Positions 44,915 through 53,104 of a stretch of DNA of 64,000 nucleotides are shown piece by piece (the stretch's first letter is position 1; each line of letters starts with the position of its first letter). The translations under genes were made by a program, and so were the position numbers. Under the pieces are notes generated by a model. That model saw nothing but the letters and a program-made list of their open reading frames with translations. It did not search any database and was not told the DNA's origin. Where the stretch lies: assembly GCA_965213525.1 (NCBI GenBank), contig OZ243889.1, positions 1,240,001-1,304,000 on the forward strand. The letters are read 5' to 3'. Source of the stretch: G965213525 sp965213525 (GTDB lineage Bacteria; Actinomycetota; Acidimicrobiia; Acidimicrobiales; Poriferisodalaceae).

Positions 44915-45835
44915 TCAGCCCGTCGGCAGCGCACTCCCGTCGACACGATCGACGACGATCACCTCGGTTCCCGCGCCGGTGCTGAGGCGGGTGCCATCGC
45001 TGACCTCACGTCGCAGCTGCGCCAGCGCCACACCGCCGCCGCCCGCCGGCGCGAGCGCCGCGCTCGTCACCTCGCCGACCTCGCGGCCACCGGCATCGAC
45101 GAGCGGCGTGCCGGGGTCGAGGGCGGTCTCGCTGGTGAGCCGGGCGAGCGAGCGCCGGGCCGCGCCCCGGGAGTGGACGCGCTCGACGAGCTCTTGACCT
45201 CGGTAGCACCCCTTGGTGAAGTCGACCGCCACGTCGACCAGACCGGTCTCGTGGGGGATGTCGCCCTCGGCGATGTCGACCCCCATCACGGGGAGCCCGA
45301 AGGCGATGCGTGCGGCCTCGGCGGCGCCGACGTCCGCGGCGGGGACCTCGGAGCTGACCGTCACGTCGGGACCGAGCAGATCGCGCCCACCGCCGGGCCA
45401 CTGGACGGGGAGGTCGAGCTCGGCGCCGGTGACGTCGACCGCATCGGCGCCGGCCCCCCGCAACCCGATCGCCACCCACTGGGGCGTGGTGATGGTCAGC
45501 GCCGATCGGAGCTGGAAGCGGGCCAGCGAGGCGCGCACCGTCTCGCCGTGCCCGCCGGCCACGTCGATGACGAAGCGCTCCGGGGCGGGGCGCGACAGGC
45601 GAGCGAGCGCCTCGACCTTGCCCTGGGGGCTGAGGAGGAACGTCGGGGCGCTGTCGCCGACCGGCATCGTCTCGGCCCGTTGGCTCAGCTGGCCGTGCAG
45701 GAAGCCGGCGGCGTCAGCACCCTCGACCACCACGACGTCACGGGCCAGATCGAGCGCGACCACACCGTCGAGCCCGTCGTGGGCCGGGGACCCGACGCCT
45801 GGATGGGGGCGTCCACCGGGGACCTCGGGCGTCAC
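44915..45835 (-). CDS. ygfZ: YgfZ/GcvT-like folate-binding protein
   Basis: The 306-residue protein has the YgfZ signature KGCYRGQELVERVHSRG with its conserved Cys, preceded by the GcvT-like region (GFLHGQLSQ, LLSPQGKVEA). YgfZ proteins bind tetrahydrofolate and assist assembly or repair of certain iron-sulfur enzymes. The GTG start overlaps the trpE stop (GTGA), so it is coupled to trpE, an association with no obvious metabolic reason. Confidence 0.9.
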   Translation of the reverse strand: MTPEVPGGRPHPGVGSPAHDGLDGVVALDLARDVVVVEGADAAGFLHGQLSQRAETMPVGDSAPTFLLSPQGKVEALARLSRPAPERFVIDVAGGHGETVRASLARFQLRSALTITTPQWVAIGLRGAGADAVDVTGAELDLPVQWPGGGRDLLGPDVTVSSEVPAADVGAAEAARIAFGLPVMGVDIAEGDIPHETGLVDVAVDFTKGCYRGQELVERVHSRGAARRSLARLTSETALDPGTPLVDAGGREVGEVTSAALAPAGGGGVALAQLRREVSDGTRLSTGAGTEVIVVDRVDGSALPTG

Positions 45836-47346
45836 GGCCGGCCCCGCAGCTCGGTCAGGCGTCGGGCGGGGGCCACCGCAGCCAGCAGGGCCCGAGCCTT
45901 GTGCGCGCACTCGGCGTCTTCGGCCTCGGGGTCGCTGTCGGCGACGATGCCGGCGCCCGCCTGCACCGAGGCGCCCCGCTCGGTGATGACCATCGTGCGG
46001 ATGGCGATGGCGGTGTCGACGTTGCCGGCGAGGTCGAGGTAGCCGACGACGCCGGCGTAGGGCCCCCGCTTGGCGGGCTCGAGGTCGTCGATGATCTCCA
46101 TGGCCCTCACCTTGGGTGCTCCTGACACGGTGCCGGCGGGCATCGTGGCACGCACGACGTCGACCGGTGAACGGTCGGCGCGCAGGCGCCCGGTCACCTG
46201 GGACGTGAGGTGCATCACGTGGCTGTAGCGCTCCAGGGTCATCAGCTCCTCCACGGTGCAGGTGCCGTAGTCGACGACGCGACCGAGGTCGTTGCGGGCC
46301 AGGTCGACCAGCATGACGTGCTCGGCTACCTCCTTGGGGTGCTCGGCCAGCTCGGCGCCGAGGCGGTGGTCCTCGGCCTCGTTCGCACCGCGCCGTCGGG
46401 TCCCGGCGATCGGACGCGAGATGACCCGGTCGCCCAGCACCTGCACCATCGGCTCGGGCGACGAGCCGACCAGGGTCACCTCGGGCAGGCGCAGGAAGTA
46501 CATGTACGGGCTGGGGTTCACCTGACGTAGCGCCCGGTACAGGTCGAAGGGCTCGGCGCCGAGGTCGACGTCGAAGCGCTGGGCGAGCACGACCTGGAAC
46601 ACGTCGCCGGCCAGCACGTGCTCCCGGGCCACCTCGACCGCCCGCTGGTAGTCGCCGCCGCCCATGGTCGAGCGGACCTCGGGCGGTGGCTCGTCGCCGC
46701 GGGGAGGTTCGGCCGGGCGGTACGCCAGCGCCTGTCCGAGCTCGTCGGCGGCGGCGTCGAGGCGGCGTCCCGCCGCTCGCCAGGCCGACCGCAGCGCGTC
46801 GTGGTCATCGGCGATGGCCGCCACCGGGACGCTCTCGATGAGGTGGAGGCGCTGGCGCCAGTGATCGAAGGCGGCGAGCTGGCCGATGAGGCTGAGCACG
46901 GCGTCGGGGGCGCCGAGCTCGTCGGGGGGCGGGTCATCGAGGTGCTCGACCTCACGGACGACGTCATAGCCCAAGTACCCGACGAGCCCGCCTTGCAGCG
47001 GGGGCAGGTCGGGGTGGCGGGGTCCGGAGGCGGCGGCGAAGAACGCCTCGACCGCAGCGAGCACCCCCTGGTCGGTCGGCACCTCGACGCCGAGGTCCCC
47101 GTGCACCTCGACCGAACGGCCTCGGGCGACCAGGCGGGCGTGGGGCCGGCGTCCGACGAAGCTGTAGCGACTCCAGCGCTCGACACCCTCGACCGATTCG
47201 AGCACGAAGCCCTCGTCGTCGCCGACGAGCTTGGCGAACGCCGAGACCGGGGTCTCGAGATCGGCCAGCATCTCCACCCGCACGGGCACGAAGGCGTGCT
47301 CTGCCGCCTGGGCGATGAACTCCTCGACGTCAGGCGACAGCCTCAC
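45832..47346 (-). CDS. trpE: Anthranilate synthase component I
   Basis: The 504-residue enzyme converts chorismate to anthranilate with a glutaminase partner (trpG, not in view). The feedback region reads FVLESVEGVERWSRYSF (a variant of the LLES motif). Chorismate-binding motifs include GDVFQVVLAQRF, GSSPEPMV, RPIAGTRRRG, LVDLARNDLGRV, and the C-terminal YAGVVGYLDLAGNVDTAIAIRT. Its GTG overlaps the hisI stop, forming hisI-trpE-ygfZ. Confidence 0.96.
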   Translation of the reverse strand: MRLSPDVEEFIAQAAEHAFVPVRVEMLADLETPVSAFAKLVGDDEGFVLESVEGVERWSRYSFVGRRPHARLVARGRSVEVHGDLGVEVPTDQGVLAAVEAFFAAASGPRHPDLPPLQGGLVGYLGYDVVREVEHLDDPPPDELGAPDAVLSLIGQLAAFDHWRQRLHLIESVPVAAIADDHDALRSAWRAAGRRLDAAADELGQALAYRPAEPPRGDEPPPEVRSTMGGGDYQRAVEVAREHVLAGDVFQVVLAQRFDVDLGAEPFDLYRALRQVNPSPYMYFLRLPEVTLVGSSPEPMVQVLGDRVISRPIAGTRRRGANEAEDHRLGAELAEHPKEVAEHVMLVDLARNDLGRVVDYGTCTVEELMTLERYSHVMHLTSQVTGRLRADRSPVDVVRATMPAGTVSGAPKVRAMEIIDDLEPAKRGPYAGVVGYLDLAGNVDTAIAIRTMVITERGASVQAGAGIVADSDPEAEDAECAHKARALLAAVAPARRLTELRGRP

Positions 47347-47732
47347 CCGACGGCGCTGGCACGATCCGGGGCGCCGGCCTCGCCGAAGGACCTGAAGAAG
47401 CAGGTGAACGCGCCGGTGTGACAGGCGCCGTCGCCCTCCTGGTCGACGACGAACAGCAACGTGTCGCCGTCGCAGTCGTAGTAGGCGTCTCGGACGAACT
47501 GGCGGTTGCCCGACGTCTCACCCTTGCACCAGTACTCCTGGCGCGAGCGGCTCCAGAACCAGGTGCGGCCCGTCTCGAGGGTGCGCTGCAGCGACTCGTC
47601 GTTCATCCAGGCCATCATCAGCACGCGCCCGGTCGATCGCTCCTGGACGATGGCGGGGACGAGCCCATCGGCGGTGTAGGTCACGTTCTCGAGCGCGCCG
47701 GGGGCGACGGTCACGGGCGTCGAATCGAACAT
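47343..47732 (-). CDS. hisI: Phosphoribosyl-AMP cyclohydrolase
   Basis: The 129-residue enzyme performs the third step of histidine synthesis. LMMAWMNDESL, TWFWSRSRQEYWCKGETSGN and the metal-binding DCDGDTLLFVVDQEGDGACHTG are diagnostic. The ATG at 47732 is preferred over the GTG three codons upstream because TAGCGT lies 7 nt before it and overlaps that GTG. It has no HisE domain fused. It is separated from hisF by three unrelated genes. Confidence 0.94.
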   Translation of the reverse strand: MFDSTPVTVAPGALENVTYTADGLVPAIVQERSTGRVLMMAWMNDESLQRTLETGRTWFWSRSRQEYWCKGETSGNRQFVRDAYYDCDGDTLLFVVDQEGDGACHTGAFTCFFRSFGEAGAPDRASAVG

Positions 47733-47739
47733 CTCGCCC

Positions 47740-47745
47740 ACGCTA
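47740..47745 (-). promoter_or_regulatory. -10 element of hisI-trpE-ygfZ (leaderless)
   Basis: TAGCGT on the minus strand ends 7 nt before the hisI ATG. Confidence 0.55.
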
Positions 47746-47761
47746 CGGGTCTCGATGCTGC

Positions 47762-48907
47762 TCAGACGACCGGGGTGCTGACCGGACGAGCGCCAGACAC
47801 GTCGACCGGTCGCCGCTCATCCGGTCGCCGCCCTCTGAGGGCGGCGGCGAGCAGCTCGACCCACTCGTCGACCTCGGCGATCTGGCGGCACAGGCGAGGG
47901 ATGAGGAACCCGATCCGGTGCGCAGCCGTCGCGGCGTCGGCCGTCGAGCCGGCCCCCGGCTGCGGGTGCCGGCCCACCGCCCGGTGGAGCTGGCCGTCGA
48001 GCCAGGCCAGCTGCTTGGCGAAGAACCCCGCCCAGGCACCGGCGCCGGGCGCCAGGGGGCTCCCACCGGCGTCGACGTAGGCCTCGACCACCGCACCGAA
48101 GGCGCCGGGCTCGACGGTTTCGAGGATGCCGCCTGACCACTCGACGGCAGCGGCGGCGAGCTCCTCTGGTGGGGACCACGGCCCGGCCAGGTCCCAGTCA
48201 CAGGCGACGACCCCCCCGGGGCCGACCAGGGCGTTGTGCGGGTAGAGGTCGCGGTGGGTGCCGATGGCCCCAGCCGCCGGACCGCCCGCCGCCGCCAGCC
48301 GGCTGGCCCGCTCGATGGCCCCCACCGCATCGGCGAGCGGCTCGACCCAGGGCGCTCGCCGACGACGACCGATCTCGAGGTGGGCGCGCCAGGCCGCGGC
48401 ATCGACGACCCGGCCGGGCCCGCTGGGGCGGGCTGCCCCACGGATCACCGGGAGCTCGGCGCGGTGCAGCCCGGCCAGGAAGCCACCCACCTCGGCCGCG
48501 AGCTCCACCGGCGGGGCCTCAGATCCGGGGGCGCGGCCGTGGGCCCAGCGGTGCACCCGCACCTGTGCAGCCCCGACAGCCACGATCACCTCCCCGTGGC
48601 GGTCCGAGACGATGGGCGGGGCGGCGATCCCAGCGGCCAGAGCGGCCCGCTCGACGTCGAGGGCGGTCCGTCGGCGGGTGGGGTCGACGTTGGACGGATG
48701 CCGCCGGTCCAGGACCTTGATGGCCCAGGCGCCGCGGTCGGTGTCGAGGCGCACCACGCGGTTGGTGAAGCCCCCGTCGAGCTCTCGCCACGCCACGGGA
48801 CGTCCGAGCTCGAAGCGGGCTGAGGTGGCAGCGAGCAGCTGTTCCACTACCGGCGGGGCCCACGGCGCGGTCTGCGGGCGCACACGGCCTCGCTCACGGC
48901 GGGCCAC
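47762..48907 (-). CDS. Aminoglycoside-phosphotransferase-fold (APH) kinase-like protein
   Basis: The protein of up to 381 residues has an APH-type kinase fold: nucleotide-binding region LDGGFTNRVVRLDT with Lys in WAIKVLD, catalytic loop GTHRDLYPHNALV (Brenner-type HxDxxxxN) and DWDLAGPW metal ligand. It could phosphorylate a sugar, choline-like or other small molecule; antibiotic resistance is not implied. The 5' end is uncertain: the GTG at 48907 lies within the TAGCGT hexamer, so the GTG at 48883 is a good alternative. Confidence 0.82.
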   Translation of the reverse strand: MARRERGRVRPQTAPWAPPVVEQLLAATSARFELGRPVAWRELDGGFTNRVVRLDTDRGAWAIKVLDRRHPSNVDPTRRRTALDVERAALAAGIAAPPIVSDRHGEVIVAVGAAQVRVHRWAHGRAPGSEAPPVELAAEVGGFLAGLHRAELPVIRGAARPSGPGRVVDAAAWRAHLEIGRRRRAPWVEPLADAVGAIERASRLAAAGGPAAGAIGTHRDLYPHNALVGPGGVVACDWDLAGPWSPPEELAAAAVEWSGGILETVEPGAFGAVVEAYVDAGGSPLAPGAGAWAGFFAKQLAWLDGQLHRAVGRHPQPGAGSTADAATAAHRIGFLIPRLCRQIAEVDEWVELLAAALRGRRPDERRPVDVSGARPVSTPVV

Positions 48908-48911
48908 GCTA
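48906..48911 (-). promoter_or_regulatory. -10 element toward the APH-like gene
   Basis: TAGCGT on the minus strand shares its TA with a TACCGT on the plus strand; transcription would begin near 48899. Confidence 0.45.
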
Positions 48912-48915
48912 CCGT
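48910..48915 (+). promoter_or_regulatory. -10 element of the GNAT gene (leaderless)
   Basis: TACCGT ends 8 nt before the GTG at 48924 and overlaps the divergent TAGCGT. Confidence 0.5.
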
Positions 48916-48923
48916 CCGGGGCC

Positions 48924-49499
48924 GTGCCAGGGCGCCCCGGAGCCGAGCCGCCCACCCCCTCGGTGAGAGCCATCGGCGACGACGAGCACGAGCGGCTGGG
49001 GACGTTGATCGTCGACGCCTACTCCGCCCTCGACGGGCGCCCGCTCAGCCCCTCCTACGCCGCTGAGCTGCGCGACGTCACGTCCCGCACCCACCAGGGC
49101 GAGGTGTTGGTCGCCGTCTCGACCGACGGTGAGCTGCTGGGCGGGGTCACCTTCGTCGGAGGGCTCGACTCGCCGCTCGCCGAGCACGACGACCCCGAGG
49201 CGGCCAGCATCCGCATGCTGGCCGTCGACCCCGCCGCCCAGGGCCAGGGCGTGGGACGGGCCTTGGTGGTGGCGTGCCTGCGACGCGCCGAGCGGCTGGC
49301 GCGCCGCCGCGTCCTGTTGCACACCACGCCCGCCATGACCCGGGCACACACCCTGTACGAGGCGGCAGGCTTCGAGCGGCACCCGGCCATCGACGAGGTG
49401 GTCGGCGACGGCGTGCAGCTGCTCGGCTACCTGTGCGAGCTCCCCGGCGGCGCCTCCCCGCCGGCGTCGAGCGCCGGACCCGAGGTCGCGCAGTCCTAG
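48924..49499 (+). CDS. GNAT-family N-acetyltransferase
   Basis: The 191-residue protein has the acetyl-CoA-binding motif MLAVDPAAQGQGVGRALVVACL (R/Q-x-x-G-x-G/A type) and the C-terminal TLYEAAGFER motif. The substrate is unknown. The GTG at 48924 fits the leaderless pattern; GTG 48963 is an alternative. It is divergent from the APH-like gene and its TAG stop overlaps the TauE stop head-on through a shared CTAG. Confidence 0.87.
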   Translation: MPGRPGAEPPTPSVRAIGDDEHERLGTLIVDAYSALDGRPLSPSYAAELRDVTSRTHQGEVLVAVSTDGELLGGVTFVGGLDSPLAEHDDPEAASIRMLAVDPAAQGQGVGRALVVACLRRAERLARRRVLLHTTPAMTRAHTLYEAAGFERHPAIDEVVGDGVQLLGYLCELPGGASPPASSAGPEVAQS

Positions 49500-50230
49500 G
49501 GACCCACGACCAGCACCACCGCCGCGACAGCGAGGGTGACCAGCACCGCCCGATCGAAGGCCACCCGATCGATCCGGGACCCGATGGCGCTGCCGACGAG
49601 CGTCGCCGCCGCCACCGGCACGAGGGCGACGAACGAGGCGACGAGACGCCCGGCGCTCAGCTCGCCGAGGGCGCCGAAGGCCACGAACTGGCTGAGCCCG
49701 AGCGCACCGAACACCGCGGTGACCGCGGCCACGTGCGCGGCTCGCGCCGGACGCTGGGAGTGGACGTAGGCGACCACGATGGGCCCCGACACCCCGATGG
49801 CTCCCTGGAACAGCCCGGCCCCGGCGCCGGCGAGCGGAGCGACCCGTCGCCCCGCCGACGCCGACAGCACGGCGTCGGGCCAGCGGACCCGCCAGACGAC
49901 GTAGATGAGGATCGTCGCCGCCAGGACCTGCTCGAGGAGCGTCTCGGACAGCTGGGAGAGCAGCACCGCCCCCAGCGCGGCGCCGGGCACCCCGAAGGCC
50001 ACGACCACCCCGAGCGGCGGTGCGTCAGGAAGGCTGCGGCGGTGGCGGGCCAGGAGGTAGGCGTTGGCGGCCAGCCCGGGCAGGGCCATGATCACCACGG
50101 CGTCAGACACCCCGACCACCGCGGCCAGCACCGGCACGGCCACCACCGGCAGGCCCATCCCGGTGACCGCCTTGACGGCGGCCCCGGCGGTGACGGCCAC
50201 GAGCACCGCCACGAGCTCGAGGCCGCTCAC
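49496..50230 (-). CDS. TauE/SafE-family membrane transporter
   Basis: The 244-residue protein has about eight hydrophobic helices and the family hallmarks: N-terminal AAVKAVTGMGLPVVAVPVL and the mirrored GAGAGLFQGAIGVSGPIVVAYV. TauE/SafE proteins are thought to export sulfonates, sulfite or other anions. It starts at a GTG one base after the hisF stop and may be read through from the his operon. Confidence 0.88.
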   Translation of the reverse strand: MSGLELVAVLVAVTAGAAVKAVTGMGLPVVAVPVLAAVVGVSDAVVIMALPGLAANAYLLARHRRSLPDAPPLGVVVAFGVPGAALGAVLLSQLSETLLEQVLAATILIYVVWRVRWPDAVLSASAGRRVAPLAGAGAGLFQGAIGVSGPIVVAYVHSQRPARAAHVAAVTAVFGALGLSQFVAFGALGELSAGRLVASFVALVPVAAATLVGSAIGSRIDRVAFDRAVLVTLAVAAVVLVVGP

Positions 50231-50231
50231 C

Positions 50232-51077
50232 TCACGGCGTCGTCGTCGGCGCCGGCGCCGGCGAGGGCGACTGCACGTCCGGCGGGTGCGGTGGCACCGC
50301 ACCCGCCGGCGGGCGGACCACGACACCGGCGGCCGCCAACGCTGCCTTGGCGTCGGCGACGCGGAAGGTGCCGAAGTGGAAGATCGACGCGGCCAGCACG
50401 GCGTCCGCGCCCCCGTCGATGACGCCCTCCACGAGGTGCTCGAGCGTCCCGACCCCACCCGAGGCGATGACCGGGACCGGGGCCGCGTCCGCGATCGCCC
50501 GGGTGAGCTCGAGGTCGTAGCCCGCCTTGGTGCCGTCGCGATCCATCGAGGTGAGCAGGATCTCGCCTGCGCCGAGTCGAGCGGCCTCCGCGGCCCAGGC
50601 GACGGCGTCGATGCCGGTGCGGGTGCGCCCCCCGTGGGTGTGGACCTCGAAGGGCGGCCCGTCGCCGCCCTCGGGTCTGCGTCGGGCATCGATGGCCACC
50701 ACCACGCACTGGGCCCCGAACTCTGCGGCGATCTCGGCCACCAGCGAGGGGGTGCGCAGCGCAGCGGTGTTCACCGACACCTTGTCGGCACCGGCGCGCA
50801 GCAGGCCTCGGGCGTCGGCCACGGTGCGGATCCCCCCGCCGATGGTGACCGGGATGAAGCACTCCTCGGCCGCGCGGGCCGCCAACTCGACGATCGTCGA
50901 GCGACCGTCAGCGGAGGCGGTGATGTCGAGGAACACCACCTCGTCGGCGCCCTCGTCGTCATAGCGCCGGGCCAGCTCCACCGGGTCGCCCGCATCGACG
51001 AGATCGACGAACTCGACGCCCTTGACGACCCGACCGGCGTCGACGTCGAGGCACGGGACGATCCGGGCGGTCCTCAT
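50232..51077 (-). CDS. hisF: Imidazole glycerol phosphate synthase, cyclase subunit
   Basis: The 281-residue barrel cyclase has the catalytic Asp11 (VPCLDVDAGRVVKG) and Asp130 (VVVAIDARR), with VTIGGGIRTVADA and VIASGGVGTLEHL phosphate sites. It works with HisH to form imidazole glycerol phosphate and AICAR. The ATG overlapping the hisA stop (ATGA) is preferred to an ATG three codons upstream. A Pro-rich tail of about 25 residues follows the fold. Confidence 0.96.
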   Translation of the reverse strand: MRTARIVPCLDVDAGRVVKGVEFVDLVDAGDPVELARRYDDEGADEVVFLDITASADGRSTIVELAARAAEECFIPVTIGGGIRTVADARGLLRAGADKVSVNTAALRTPSLVAEIAAEFGAQCVVVAIDARRRPEGGDGPPFEVHTHGGRTRTGIDAVAWAAEAARLGAGEILLTSMDRDGTKAGYDLELTRAIADAAPVPVIASGGVGTLEHLVEGVIDGGADAVLAASIFHFGTFRVADAKAALAAAGVVVRPPAGAVPPHPPDVQSPSPAPAPTTTP

Positions 51078-51841
51078 GCGACGCATCCGGTCGTGCCCGC
51101 CGACCCGAGGACCGCCAGCGCCGTCGCGACGTCCACGCGGCCGTCGTGGAGGGCTCGTCCGACGACGACGCCGTCGACGCCGCGTCCGGACGCCCCGGCG
51201 AGCCGTCGGAGGTCACCGAGGTGCTCGAGGCGGCCCACCCCGCCAGAGGCGATCACCTCGAGGTCAGCGGGCGCCGCGTCGACCAGCTCGGCCAGCCCGT
51301 CGACGTCGGGGCCATCGCCCGTGCCGTCCCGGTCGATCTGGGTGACCACGACCGCCTCGACGCCGGTGTCGGTGAACGCGCCGAGCACGTCGAGCAGGTC
51401 GCGTCCGCTGCCCTCGGTCCACCCTCGTACGGCGACCTCGCGACCGCGCACGTCGAGGCCGAGCGCCACCGGCTGACGGGCAGCGATCTGCCGGGCGACG
51501 TCGGGCGCCTCGACGGCGATCGTGCCGAGCACGACCCGGTGGACGCCGGCGTCCGCCAGCTCAGCAGCGGCGTCGACCGAGCGGACGCCGCCCCCCACCT
51601 GCACTCGTGCCCGCCCGCTCACCGTGTCGGCGACCCCCAGGATGGCCTGGCGGTTCGCCTGCTCGCCGGTGCGGGCGGCGTCGAGATCGACGAGGTGCAC
51701 CCAGCGCGCGCCGGCGTCGACGAAGCCGCCAGCGACCTCGACGGGGTCGACGTCATAGACCGTCACCTCGTCGAACGAGCCCCGCCGCAAGCGGACGCAG
51801 CGCCCGCCGAGCAGGTCGATCGCCGGGTACAGGGTGATCAC
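51074..51841 (-). CDS. hisA: ProFAR isomerase HisA
   Basis: The 255-residue half-barrel-duplicated enzyme has the catalytic Asp9 (YPAIDLLGGRCVRL), the second acidic region (VVVTQIDRDGTGDG), VQVGGGVRSVD and VIASGGVGRLEHL phosphate-binding turns. In actinobacteria a bifunctional HisA/TrpF (PriA) is common when trpF is missing; here a separate trpF is present, so mono-functional HisA is more likely. Confidence 0.94.
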   Translation of the reverse strand: MITLYPAIDLLGGRCVRLRRGSFDEVTVYDVDPVEVAGGFVDAGARWVHLVDLDAARTGEQANRQAILGVADTVSGRARVQVGGGVRSVDAAAELADAGVHRVVLGTIAVEAPDVARQIAARQPVALGLDVRGREVAVRGWTEGSGRDLLDVLGAFTDTGVEAVVVTQIDRDGTGDGPDVDGLAELVDAAPADLEVIASGGVGRLEHLGDLRRLAGASGRGVDGVVVGRALHDGRVDVATALAVLGSAGTTGCVA

Positions 51842-51845
51842 GTGG

Positions 51846-52517
51846 TCACGTCGCCGACCCAGCCAGGGCGACGAACGCGCCGAGCAGGGCGAGGCCGTCG
51901 TCGCTCGACTTCTCGGGGTGGAACTGACATGCCCACACGTGCTGTTGGCTCACGATCGCCGGAACGGTGCCCCCGTAGTCGCACGTGGCCACGACGCCCC
52001 GGTCGGTGACCGGGGCGAAGGAGTGCACGAAGTACATCCACGGCTCGGGACGCAGCGACGCCACCAGCGGGTCGTCCCCGTCGATCACGTCGAGGCGGTT
52101 CCACTGCATCTGGGGGTGCTTGACCCCGGGACCGAGGCGCTCGACCGTCCCCGGCAGCACCCCGAGACCCTCGACGCCGGGAGCCTCCTCAGAGGCGGCG
52201 AACAGCAGCTGCGCGCCGACGCAGATGCCGAGGAAGGGCTGGCCCCGCTCGACCGCGTCGCGCACGACGTCGTCGAGACCGGCCGCACGCACCGCCCGGG
52301 CGCACGCCCCGAAGTGGCCGACACCGGGCAGCACCACCCCGTCGGCCGAGGCGACCACGACCGGGTCCGAGGTCAACACGGCGTCGGCGCCGACCAGCTC
52401 GAGCGCCTTGGTGGCCGACCGCAGGTTGCCGATGCCGTAGTCCAGCACCGCCAACCGGGGCGCATCCGCTGGCGTGGTCGTCGTGGGGGACCCGACCACC
52501 GAGGGCACCCGGCTCAC
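51846..52517 (-). CDS. hisH: Imidazole glycerol phosphate synthase, glutaminase subunit
   Basis: The 223-residue class I amidotransferase has nucleophile Cys99 in FLGICVGAQLL, the oxyanion region PGVGHFG and the catalytic His in CQFHPEKS. It supplies ammonia to HisF. A Ser/Thr/Pro-rich N-terminal stretch of about 20 residues precedes RLAVLDYGIGNL. The GTG overlaps the hisB stop (GTGA). Confidence 0.95.
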   Translation of the reverse strand: MSRVPSVVGSPTTTTPADAPRLAVLDYGIGNLRSATKALELVGADAVLTSDPVVVASADGVVLPGVGHFGACARAVRAAGLDDVVRDAVERGQPFLGICVGAQLLFAASEEAPGVEGLGVLPGTVERLGPGVKHPQMQWNRLDVIDGDDPLVASLRPEPWMYFVHSFAPVTDRGVVATCDYGGTVPAIVSQQHVWACQFHPEKSSDDGLALLGAFVALAGSAT

Positions 52518-53104
52518 AGCGACCCCTTGGTCGAGGGGACGTCCTCGCCCTCGATGCGCACCGCATCGCGCAGGGCCCGGGCGATGCCCTTGAAGCTGGC
52601 CTCGATGACGTGGTGGGTGTTGCGGCCCCGCACCATCTCGACGTGCAGGGTGATCGCCGACGCGGTCACCACCGCCCGCCAGAACTCCTCGCACAGCTGG
52701 GGATCGAACGGTGGGATGCCGAGGATGCGCTCACCGGGCGGGTCGATGCCGTAGTGCAGGTACGGCCGGCCCGACAGGTCCAGGGCCACCTCGACCAGCG
52801 CCTCGTCGAGCGGGACGCGGTTCGAGGCGAAGCGGCGCACCCCCCGCTTGTCGCCGAGCGCCTCACCGAGGGCCTCGCCGAGGGTGATGCCGACGTCCTC
52901 GACGGTGTGGTGGGCGTCGATGGACAGATCGCCGTCGCACGTGATGCTGAGGTCGAAGCCCCCGTGACGACCGAGCTGGTCGAGCATGTGGTCGAAGAAC
53001 GGCAGGCCGGTGCGACACGACGCCTGGCCGTGACCGTCGAGGTCGATCTCGACGGCGACCTCGGTCTCGGCGGTCGTGCGCGTGCGGGTGGCGGTGCGGC
53101 TCAT
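52514..53104 (-). CDS. hisB: Imidazoleglycerol-phosphate dehydratase
   Basis: The 196-residue mono-functional dehydratase has duplicated metal-binding motifs: FFDHMLDQLGRHGGFDL and DAHHTVEDVGITLGEAL, then GRNTHHVIEASFKGIARAL. No HisN phosphatase domain is fused. The ATG overlaps the hisC stop and the stop overlaps hisH, so the operon is tightly coupled. Confidence 0.97.
   Translation of the reverse strand: MSRTATRTRTTAETEVAVEIDLDGHGQASCRTGLPFFDHMLDQLGRHGGFDLSITCDGDLSIDAHHTVEDVGITLGEALGEALGDKRGVRRFASNRVPLDEALVEVALDLSGRPYLHYGIDPPGERILGIPPFDPQLCEEFWRAVVTASAITLHVEMVRGRNTHHVIEASFKGIARALRDAVRIEGEDVPSTKGSL

Noticed and set aside
47762..48907. Antibiotic-resistance gene (aminoglycoside phosphotransferase)
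   Set aside because: The APH fold is shared by many metabolic kinases, and nothing here points to aminoglycoside binding.
51074..51841. Bifunctional PriA (HisA/TrpF)
   Set aside because: A complete separate trpF is present in the same window, so a dual role is unnecessary, though not excluded.
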